Shown here piece by piece: positions 43,078 through 50,189 of a DNA stretch of 56,553 nucleotides. Below the pieces are notes generated by a model. That model did not search any database, was not told the origin of the DNA, and saw nothing but the letters and a program-made list of their open reading frames with translations. The stretch is from JAVBNF01 sp031551725 (lineage in GTDB: Bacteria; Bacteroidota; Bacteroidia; Bacteroidales; P3), in assembly GCA_031551725.1 (NCBI GenBank), contig JAVBNF010000065.1:1-56553 (forward strand). Direction: 5' to 3'. The translations under genes were made by a program, and so were the position numbers. Numbering within the stretch: position 1 is the stretch's first letter; each line of letters begins with the position of its first letter.

Positions 43078-43202
43078 GTGCAACTCACTGCGAATGAAAT
43101 GGCCGTGAATGCAATTCACGGAAATAAAATGATGTAATTTGCGAAATACGCGGTATTCATGGCGGATGTTTATATCTTTTCATAAATGAAATATTGTTCA
43201 TA

Positions 43203-43260
43203 TATATAAACGCGATGACACCCCAAATTATTTCTTAACAAACGTTAAAAATTTGTTAAA
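43203..43260. repeat. 58-bp dispersed repeat, copy 1
   Basis: 54 of 58 bases are identical, without gaps, to 53609-53666 and in the same orientation. It contains TATATAAACGCGATGAC, TTATTTCTTAA and GTTAAAAATTTGTTAAA. It lies between the hairpin cluster and the gcvP terminator, not within a gene. Confidence 0.8.
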
Positions 43261-43437
43261 ATTTCATATTTTCGAAAAAGATTTCTAACTGTGTGAGAAA
43301 AACTACTTGCATTTGAGGAAAAAACGTAATTCATACGTACATTTTAAAACAAACGATTTAAGTTTTGTCTGTGCTTTTTGTTGTGCGTGTTTATGCGGAT
43401 AATAGGACGTACAACTTTGTAGATTTACAAAACGCAC

Positions 43438-43471
43438 AAAAGCCTAACAGTAATCAAACTGTTAGGCTTTT
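43438..43471 (-). terminator. Intrinsic terminator of gcvP
   Basis: AAAAGCCTAACAG (43438-43450) pairs perfectly with CTGTTAGGCTTTT (43459-43471), loop of eight. T-runs on both strands make it functional in both directions; it lies 24 bases after the gcvP stop. Confidence 0.85.
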
Positions 43472-43494
43472 GTGTTATTTAAAAATGCTTATGA

Positions 43495-46350
43495 TTAATT
43501 CAGTGCGCACACCAAGTTGCGGTCGCCGAAAGCGTCGTCAACTTTACCAACCGTAGGCCAGTATTTATCGTCGTGAGGTTGCGGGAATGCTGCTTGTTGA
43601 CGGGTGTATGGACGATTCCATTCATCGGCACAAACAACATGTTGCGTATGCGGAGCGTTTTTAATTACGTTGTTTTCTTTGCTTGCTTTACCGACTTCAA
43701 TGTCGGCAATTTCTTTGCGGATAGCAATCAACGCATCGCACAAACGATCCATTTCAGATAAAGGTTCGCTTTCAGTCGGCTCAACCATCAATGTTCCGTG
43801 AACAGGAAAAGCCACGGTAGGAGCGTGAAAACCATAGTCCATCAAACGTTTGGCCATGTCGCCCACTTGAATGCCTGTGCTCAAGCTAAATGAGTTGCAA
43901 TCCAAAATCATTTCGTGTGCACACATGCCGTGCGTACCGGTATAAAGAATTTTGTAATCGTTTTGTAAACGTGCTTTGATATAATTTGCATTCAAAATAG
44001 CGTATTCGGTTGCGCTTTTCAAACCATTTCCACCGCACATTTTCAAATATCCGTAAGTAATCGGCAAAATGTATGCACTTCCGAACGGAGAAGCGGAAAC
44101 TGCGTGAATCGCTTTTTCTCCACCTACTTTTACTTGTGTATGACCCGGCAAGAATGGCACCAAATGTTTTGCAACACCAATAGGACCAACGCCCGGGCCG
44201 CCGCCGCCGTGAGGCATAGCGAACGTTTTATGCAAGTTCAAGTGACAAACGTCAGCCCCCATATAACCAGGACCGGTTAAACCTACTTGTGCATTCATAT
44301 TTGCGCCGTCCATATATACTTGACCGCCGTTTTCGTGGATGATGTTGATGATATCCAAAATGCTTTCTTCGAAAACACCGTGCGTAGAAGGATATGTAAC
44401 CATCAAGCAAGATAAATTGTCTTTGTTTTCAATTGCTTTTGCGCGCAAATCTTCAACATCAATTTCGCCTTGTTCGGTCGATTTAACGATAACAATTTTC
44501 ATGCCGGCCATGGCAGCAGAAGCAGGATTGGTGCCGTGTGCAGAAGCAGGAATTAAGCAAACATCGCGGTGCGATTGACCGTTAGCCACATGAAAAGCCC
44601 GGATAACCATCAAGCCTGCATATTCTCCGGCTGCACCGGAGTTCGGTTGGAACGACATTGCGGCGAAACCGGTAATGTTTGCCAAATCGTCGTTCATGTT
44701 TTCGATCATTTCATAGTAACCTTCGGCTTGATCGCGGGGAACAAAGGGGTGGATGTACATGAATTCCGGCATGCTGAGCGGCATCATTTCCGCAGCAGCG
44801 TTGAGTTTCATGGTGCAAGAACCCAGCGGGATCATTGCGCGGTTCAACGAAAGGTCTTTGATTTCGAGTTTTTTGATGTAACGCATCATCGCGGTTTCGG
44901 AATGATGAGTGTTGAAAACTTCGTGTGTCAAGAATTCCGATTTACGGGCAAAACCGCCGTCGATAGTAGCAGCAGTGTTGCAACGAGCTTCGTCGCAAAC
45001 GACTTCTGTATGCGATTTTTTCGCAGCAGCGGCCAATACTTTTAGAATTTTGTTGAGGTCTGCAACGGTTGTCGTTTCGTCAATGCTAATGTTAACGTGG
45101 TTTTGCGGAGTGTAATGGAAATTCATTTGTTCCGCCAAGGCTAATTTTTCAATCTCTGTCAAATGAACGCCAGCCGGAAGTTCGATATTCAGAGTGTCGA
45201 AGAAAACAGTGTTTAATTGGTTATAACCTAATTTTTTCGCTTCTTCGTTCAAAATACAAGTTAATTTATGAATGTGCGAAGCAATGTTGCGAATGCCTTC
45301 TTGTCCGTGGTAAACAGCATACATTCCGGACATGATTGCCATCAATGCCTGAGATGTACAGATGTTAGAAGTTGCTTTTTCACGTTTGATGTGTTGTTCA
45401 CGTGTTTGTAAAGCCATACGTAAAGCGCGGTTGCCTTGGGCGTCAACGGTAATACCGATGATACGTCCCGGCAATTGGCGTTTGAAATCATCTTTACAAG
45501 CAAAGAATCCTGCACTTGGACCGCCAAATCCCATTGGCAAACCGAAATGCTGCGAAGACCCCAACGCGCAATCAGCACCCCATTCGCCCGGAGGCGTAAG
45601 AAGAGCCAAAGCCATAAGATCGGTAGCAACGGCAACCAAAGCACCATTTGCATGCGCTTTTTCGGCAAGTGCTTTGTAATCGTTTACGGCACCGTTTTTA
45701 TTAGGATATTGCAATAAAATTCCGAATAATTTATCAGAAAAAGGAATAGCATTTTCTTGACCAATCACCAGTTCGATTCCAAGCGGTGTAGAACGCGTTT
45801 TGAGTACGTCGATGGTTTGTGGGAATACATCTTCGGAAACGAAAAATTGATTGGCACCGTTTTTCACAGCATCGCGACTGCGTGAGTTGAAAAACATAAT
45901 CATCGCTTCGGCGGCGGCAGTGGCTTCATCCAACAAAGAGGCGTTGGAAATCGGCATCGCCGTCATGTCTGCAACCATGGTTTGATAGTTCAAAATGGCT
46001 TCCAAACGGCCTTGCGAAATTTCTGCTTGATAAGGCGTGTAGGATGTGTACCAACCCGGATTTTCCAAGATGTTGCGAACAATTACCGGTGGCGTAATGG
46101 TGTTGTAATACCCCATTCCGATGAATGAGCGGTATATTTTATTTTTTGATGCAAGCGCTTTGATATGATTGAGGTATTCGTACTCGTTCATACCGGCCGG
46201 CAGTGCAAGCGGCTGTTTGAGGCGGATTTTCGCCGGAACGGTTTTTTCAATTAATTCATCGATGCTTTTTACACCGATGACTTTCAGCATTTTTTCGGTT
46301 TCTGCATGATCCGGACCGTTGTGGCGGCGCATAAAATTATTCGTCAACAT
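43495..46350 (-). CDS. gcvP: Glycine dehydrogenase (decarboxylating), P-protein
   Basis: 951 residues, a fused single-chain P-protein. N-terminal half ~1-440 (RRHNGPDHAETEKMLKVIGV; YTPYQAEISQGRLEAILNYQTMVADMTAMPISNASLLDEATAAAEAM) is non-catalytic; the C-terminal half carries the PLP lysine in NLHKTFAMPHGGGGPGVGPIGV (~705) and LIPASAHGTNPASAAMAG. It decarboxylates glycine and passes the aminomethyl group to lipoyl GcvH. GcvT and GcvH genes are not in the window. The start ATG at 46350 is kept; an ATG at 46332 directly before RRHNGPDH is possible. Promoter TATATTTG at 46377-46384. Confidence 0.97.
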   Translation of the reverse strand: MLTNNFMRRHNGPDHAETEKMLKVIGVKSIDELIEKTVPAKIRLKQPLALPAGMNEYEYLNHIKALASKNKIYRSFIGMGYYNTITPPVIVRNILENPGWYTSYTPYQAEISQGRLEAILNYQTMVADMTAMPISNASLLDEATAAAEAMIMFFNSRSRDAVKNGANQFFVSEDVFPQTIDVLKTRSTPLGIELVIGQENAIPFSDKLFGILLQYPNKNGAVNDYKALAEKAHANGALVAVATDLMALALLTPPGEWGADCALGSSQHFGLPMGFGGPSAGFFACKDDFKRQLPGRIIGITVDAQGNRALRMALQTREQHIKREKATSNICTSQALMAIMSGMYAVYHGQEGIRNIASHIHKLTCILNEEAKKLGYNQLNTVFFDTLNIELPAGVHLTEIEKLALAEQMNFHYTPQNHVNISIDETTTVADLNKILKVLAAAAKKSHTEVVCDEARCNTAATIDGGFARKSEFLTHEVFNTHHSETAMMRYIKKLEIKDLSLNRAMIPLGSCTMKLNAAAEMMPLSMPEFMYIHPFVPRDQAEGYYEMIENMNDDLANITGFAAMSFQPNSGAAGEYAGLMVIRAFHVANGQSHRDVCLIPASAHGTNPASAAMAGMKIVIVKSTEQGEIDVEDLRAKAIENKDNLSCLMVTYPSTHGVFEESILDIINIIHENGGQVYMDGANMNAQVGLTGPGYMGADVCHLNLHKTFAMPHGGGGPGVGPIGVAKHLVPFLPGHTQVKVGGEKAIHAVSASPFGSAYILPITYGYLKMCGGNGLKSATEYAILNANYIKARLQNDYKILYTGTHGMCAHEMILDCNSFSLSTGIQVGDMAKRLMDYGFHAPTVAFPVHGTLMVEPTESEPLSEMDRLCDALIAIRKEIADIEVGKASKENNVIKNAPHTQHVVCADEWNRPYTRQQAAFPQPHDDKYWPTVGKVDDAFGDRNLVCALN

Positions 46351-46376
46351 AGGTTAAAAAAATTTGTTTTAAACCG

Positions 46377-46384
46377 CAAATATA
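46377..46384 (-). promoter_or_regulatory. TAnnTTTG promoter box of gcvP
   Basis: Reads TATATTTG on the minus strand, 27 bases before the ATG at 46350. No glycine riboswitch-like leader fits in this short distance. Confidence 0.65.
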
Positions 46385-46433
46385 AGATTTTTTTTGATAT
46401 TTTCTTAAAAAACTTTTAAACTGCTCATTTTCT

Positions 46434-47159
46434 TTAGAATGTATCGGTGATGATTTTGTAATTATTTTGTTTTTCGGAAAACCATTTTCGAACGGTTTTC
46501 AAGGCTTTGTCGTAGTCTTTGGTGTCAATGTCGCCAGACGGCAAACGTTTAAGTGGATATTTTTCGATAACGGGCACCAGATATTCCATTACACGATAGC
46601 CGCAAATGATGGGCTCTTCAAAGTCCGGATCGCTCGAGAAACAAAGTTCTTCATCGGAATTTAGAATTTCTATCAGATATGAAAATATTTGATGATTACG
46701 GGTGTATACAAGATCCGGGAGTAGAAAATAAACCACGTCATCGTTGAGATCGATTTGATTGATTTTTTCCAAACACCAGTGGATAGCATGTTCGTTTCCC
46801 ATGCGAGCGAGGGCGAGATTGGCATGCCACTGGAGTTTCCTTTGTGATTTTTCGGGTTCAAAAGCCATTTGTTCAAGTTTTGGGATACAGCTTTCATTTC
46901 CGATAAATCCGGCCAAGAGTATGAAATCTTTTGACAAGTATGAACTTTGATTGAAAGTTTCACAAAATATAGTTTTCACTTCGTCCGGAAAATCTTGTTT
47001 CTTCAATGAAATTAGCTGTTCGATGCATTTATTGCGTTTGTTTGTGTTGCTGTCGGAAATCCCATTTACAAGCATTACAATATCTGTATTGTTTTTTGCA
47101 TGTTGTGCATTTGTAATAGTGCTAAATGCTAATAATAGCATAAAAAAAGTGTTTTTCAT
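46434..47159 (-). CDS. Exported HEAT-repeat-like protein, function unknown
   Basis: 241 residues with a signal peptide (MKNTFFMLLLAFSTITNAQ). The mature part is helical with repeat-like units (CIEQLISLKKQDFPDEVKTIF; FILLAGFIGNESCIPKLEQMAF; WHANLALARMGNEHAIHWCLEKI; LIEILNSDEELCF), consistent with degenerate HEAT repeats. Probably periplasmic and protein-binding. Not recognised beyond that. Monocistronic, 83 bases upstream of gcvP in the same direction; a box-plus-hairpin repeat begins 29 bases upstream of its start. Confidence 0.65.
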   Translation of the reverse strand: MKNTFFMLLLAFSTITNAQHAKNNTDIVMLVNGISDSNTNKRNKCIEQLISLKKQDFPDEVKTIFCETFNQSSYLSKDFILLAGFIGNESCIPKLEQMAFEPEKSQRKLQWHANLALARMGNEHAIHWCLEKINQIDLNDDVVYFLLPDLVYTRNHQIFSYLIEILNSDEELCFSSDPDFEEPIICGYRVMEYLVPVIEKYPLKRLPSGDIDTKDYDKALKTVRKWFSEKQNNYKIITDTF

Positions 47160-47187
47160 GTTTGATCTTTTTATATGTTTTTGAATT

Positions 47188-47271
47188 GCGCGGTGACACT
47201 ACGTGTAACGTCAGCTGCGCTGACTTTTTATCGCAGATTTTCGGCAGATGGCGCGGATTTACGCAGATTTT
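47188..47271 (+). repeat. Box-plus-variable-hairpin repeat, copy 2
   Basis: Box GCGCGGTGACACTACGTGTA (47188-47207; two differences from copy 1), hairpin GTCAGC-TGC-GCTGAC (47210-47224), then TCGCAGATTTTCGGCAGATGG and CGGATTTACGCAGATTTT. It faces copy 3 across the GxxExxY gene. Confidence 0.75.
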
Positions 47272-47650
47272 ATAAATTATTAACTTTTCGGATAATATTT
47301 TCTTTCAGTCTAACTGTATTGAAGTTAACAAGAAAGCCTAATTTTTTATCCGACATTTTCAAGTAGGAAACTAATTGGTTATGGTGTACGATTGTTAGTG
47401 CATCTACAGATTTAATTTCGACAATAATGCTGTTTTCGACAATTAAATCTGCCCGAAACCCAACTTCGAATTTTATGTTTTTGTATTTAATAGGAATTGA
47501 GACTTGACTCTTGGCTTTAATTCCGGCAATGCTTAACTCATATAGTAGCGCTTTTTCATAAACGGACTCAAGCATGCCAGGGCCTAGTTCGTTATATACG
47601 TTGAAAATTGCACCAATAACTTTATATGACAGTTTATTATGTTCAATCAT
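47270..47650 (-). CDS. GxxExxY family protein (PD-(D/E)XK-like)
   Basis: 126 residues from the ATG at 47650 (MIEHNKLSYKVIGAIF); the frame is open to 47800, but that extension only reads through the flanking repeat. The name-giving motif is G25-x-x-E28-x-x-Y31 (LGPGMLESVYEKAL). D68 (FRADLIVE) and E78-x-K80 (IVEIKS) form a PD-(D/E)XK-like core. The family is frequently multicopy and associated with mobile DNA; no biochemical function is established. Here it is enclosed by inverted copies of the box-plus-hairpin repeat, with the coding end touching the left one, so gene and repeats may move or persist as a unit. Confidence 0.88.
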   Translation of the reverse strand: MIEHNKLSYKVIGAIFNVYNELGPGMLESVYEKALLYELSIAGIKAKSQVSIPIKYKNIKFEVGFRADLIVENSIIVEIKSVDALTIVHHNQLVSYLKMSDKKLGFLVNFNTVRLKENIIRKVNNL

Positions 47651-47670
47651 GATATTTGATTTTTTATGTT

Positions 47671-47753
47671 TTATCTGCGAAAATCTGCGCCATCTGCCGA
47701 AAATCTGCGATGTGTCTTTCGCCAACGGCGAAAATACACGCAGTGTCGCCGCG
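47671..47753 (-). repeat. Box-plus-variable-hairpin repeat, copy 3 (inverted)
   Basis: On the minus strand: box GCGGCGACACTGCGTGTA (47753-47736 region), hairpin TTTCGCC-GTT-GGCGAAA (fwd 47717-47733), then ATCGCAGATTTTCGGCAGATGG and GCAGATTTTCGCAGAT. It ends seven bases from the helicase stop codon at 47760. Confidence 0.75.
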
Positions 47754-47759
47754 TTATTA

Positions 47760-50189
47760 TTAATTATTGTTTTTTGAATATTTTGATGAGGCTTTTGCAA
47801 ATTTCAGATCTGTCCAGGAAATAGAATCTCCAAGCATGTTTTTAATGACCATTAAGCTGACATCCGGGAAACGTTCAAAAGCAGTTTGTATTTTTTGAAG
47901 TACTTCTTCTTCCACAAGTTGATCAACATTGAGTTGCCCACGTTCTACAAAATATGCAAGATGTGTTTCAATTGTACCCGGTTTTAGTCCGGATCTTTCG
48001 GCGATTTCATTGATGGAATATCCTTGCCGGAACATGTCGAATGAAACTTCTTTGTTGGATTTCTTTTCTTCAACAAGCTGCGGTTTAAATTCGTCGAGTG
48101 GCGGAATTTTCCAAGCGTTCTCTTCTTGATAATTACGGATGATGTCTAATATTTCACTTCCGAATTCATTGAATTTGCGAGCGCCTAAACCATCTATTTT
48201 TGCAAGCTCCGCATAGGTCGACGGCATTTTTTCAATTAAATCATACATCGTCTTTTTAGACAAAACCATGAAAGGCGATTTACAATGTTTGATAATCATC
48301 ATCGCATCCCTCCATGCTGCGAGTTCTGCGTACAATTCGACGTGCTGTTCTTTGTGCCCGAATTTGTTGAAATTTTCTTTTTTTAACAAAAATTTTGCTC
48401 GAATGTCTAATAAACGTTTTAGATTAAATCCTTTCAAAAGTTCTTGCATGTAGATGTGTTTTACTTCCATAACTGCTTTTAATTCTATATAAATGCTTGT
48501 CCAAACAATTTTGGCACCGCTGTGTATGATAAGTTGCCCAATTTCTTCGAGTTTATTAAATGAATTGTTTTCTATTTCCGGAAGGAAGTAATTGGCTGCT
48601 TTTTCTAAACGGTCGGTTAATCCTTTATTTTCGGTTTCTTCTGAATGAATTTGAGAGATGTGTTTTATCTGTAATAAAAATTTTTCGGAAACCTTATCAA
48701 TACTCTGTTTGAACATGTTTTGAGTTTCCATAAATGCGTTTTGAGTATGAGCGGGAAAATCATTTTCATGTTTTTTGATCAATGTAAAAGCCTGATCAAG
48801 CAATTGCCTGCATTCTCGAAAATCGAATATGTCTTTCAAAACTTCCAACTGATATTCGTCCTTAGCTTGTTTCAGTTGTGTTTGTGTTGGTTCTTTGTTA
48901 CTGATTTTTCGAATAAAATTATTAACAACTTCGTCATTTATTAAAATCGAAGGCGTAATAGGAGAGTTTAAAACCACGCCTTCCAGCGATTTGCAGCGGC
49001 TTAAGGCAACATAAACTTGTCCGGATGCAAACGATGATGAAATTTCAATAATTGCTTTGTCAAACGTGAGTCCTTGACTTTTGTGAACGGTTATTGCCCA
49101 CGCGGTTTTCAAAGGGAATTGCAAGAATGATCCTAATTCTTTTTCTTCAATTGCTTTTGTTTGAGGATTGATTTCGTATTTTATATTTTTCCAGCTTTCA
49201 CGATTTAGAATGACAGGGTCCTCATTTTCATCGCATACAATAGTAATAGCAGAATCGCTGATGTTTGTGATTTTTCCGATTTTTCCATTGAAAAATCTTT
49301 TTTCTTTATCGTTTTTGATAAACATCACTTGTGCATCTTCCTTTAAAATCAAGTTTCTTTCGGTGGGGAAGGCTGATTCCGGAAAATCTCCTTCGATTTC
49401 CGCCTCGAAACAATGCGCTTCTTTCGGCAGTTTTTGCAGCCGATTGTTGTTGATTTCCTGTGCTTGCCGGTTGTGAGTTGTAAGCACAATATAGCCTTCA
49501 TTTTCTTGATTCGCAAAATGGGGGATGTAACGATTGTTCAATATTTTCAAACTTTCCGCGTCTAATTTATTGTCGCGAATTTGATTTAAAATGCGAATGA
49601 AGGTCTCATCTTGCTGACGAAAGATTTGGTGTAGCTGAACGGTGATAAATCCCGCTTCCTGCAAGGCTTTGCTGCTGAAAAAATACGGTGTTTCGTAATG
49701 CGATTTCAGAAAATTCCATTCTTCATCTTTCACAATCGGAGCAAGTTGTTTCACATCTCCAATCATCAGCAGTTGAATGCCTCCGAATGCTTTATGCCCA
49801 TTTTTATAACGCCGTAAAACCATGTCGACAGCATCCAAAACATCTGCACGCACCATGCTGATTTCATCAATTACCAACAAATCCGCACTTTTCAACAAGT
49901 CAATTTTTGGTTTTGAAAACGTGTATGTTTTATTGAGATTTGCTTTTTGATATCCGGGCAAAATCAATCCGAACGGCAGTTGGAACAACGAATGCATCGT
50001 GACTCCGCCGGCATTGATAGCCGCTACGCCGGTAGGAGCCGTGATCAGCATTCGTTTGGGTAAATGTTCTTTCAGATTTTTTAAGAACGTTGTTTTTCCT
50101 GTTCCGGCGCGTCCGGTAAGGAAAATATTTTTTTGTGTATTGCAGACAAATTCATTTGCCAGTGCAATTTGTTCATTTGTTTGTTCCAT
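47760..50189 (-). CDS. PIF1-like helicase with HRDC and HTH domains
   Basis: 809 residues from the ATG at 50189 (MEQTNEQIALANEF); further upstream the frame overlaps the FN3 gene and is not helicase-like. Walker A is FLTGRAGTGKTTFLKNL (~25-40), followed by LITAPTGVAAINAGGVTMHSLF, DLLVIDEISMVRADVLDAVD (Walker B), GGIQLLMIGDVKQLAPI and, near 390-420, WAITVHKSQGLTFDKAIIEI...YVALSRCKSLEGV (superfamily 1 motifs V-VI). An HRDC-like segment lies near 630-710 (YAELAAWRDAMMIIKHCKSPFMVLSKKTMYDLIEKMPSTYAEL) and a C-terminal helix-turn-helix near 730-790 (SINEIAERSGLKPGTIETHLAYFVERGQL). Acts in DNA repair or replication. Start overlaps the preceding FN3 stop by 17 bases. Confidence 0.9.
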   Translation of the reverse strand: MEQTNEQIALANEFVCNTQKNIFLTGRAGTGKTTFLKNLKEHLPKRMLITAPTGVAAINAGGVTMHSLFQLPFGLILPGYQKANLNKTYTFSKPKIDLLKSADLLVIDEISMVRADVLDAVDMVLRRYKNGHKAFGGIQLLMIGDVKQLAPIVKDEEWNFLKSHYETPYFFSSKALQEAGFITVQLHQIFRQQDETFIRILNQIRDNKLDAESLKILNNRYIPHFANQENEGYIVLTTHNRQAQEINNNRLQKLPKEAHCFEAEIEGDFPESAFPTERNLILKEDAQVMFIKNDKEKRFFNGKIGKITNISDSAITIVCDENEDPVILNRESWKNIKYEINPQTKAIEEKELGSFLQFPLKTAWAITVHKSQGLTFDKAIIEISSSFASGQVYVALSRCKSLEGVVLNSPITPSILINDEVVNNFIRKISNKEPTQTQLKQAKDEYQLEVLKDIFDFRECRQLLDQAFTLIKKHENDFPAHTQNAFMETQNMFKQSIDKVSEKFLLQIKHISQIHSEETENKGLTDRLEKAANYFLPEIENNSFNKLEEIGQLIIHSGAKIVWTSIYIELKAVMEVKHIYMQELLKGFNLKRLLDIRAKFLLKKENFNKFGHKEQHVELYAELAAWRDAMMIIKHCKSPFMVLSKKTMYDLIEKMPSTYAELAKIDGLGARKFNEFGSEILDIIRNYQEENAWKIPPLDEFKPQLVEEKKSNKEVSFDMFRQGYSINEIAERSGLKPGTIETHLAYFVERGQLNVDQLVEEEVLQKIQTAFERFPDVSLMVIKNMLGDSISWTDLKFAKASSKYSKNNN

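Larger units (their letters stand above)
42841..43121. repeat. Right hairpin cluster beside the Y1 transposase
   Basis: Hairpins in order: TTAACGATGAGT-TGC-ACTCATCGTTAA (42841-42867, 12 perfect pairs); CCGC-TAC-GCGG (42878-42888); a 13-pair stem 42948-42960/42967-42979 with loop TATAAA; GTGAGT-GCA-ACTCAC (43074-43088); and CCGTGAAT-GCA-ATTCACGG (43103-43121). Two direct 80-bp repeat units lie within it. The remaining part of the 678-base gap, 43122-43437, holds the 58-bp dispersed repeat (43203-43260) and otherwise nothing recognised. Confidence 0.75.

Noticed and set aside
43365..43556. A 63-codon plus-strand frame across the gcvP terminator
   Set aside because: It spans a strong two-way terminator and the 3' end of gcvP on the other strand.
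46351..46433. Glycine riboswitch ahead of gcvP
   Set aside because: The promoter box lies only 27 bases upstream of the start codon, leaving no room for an aptamer.
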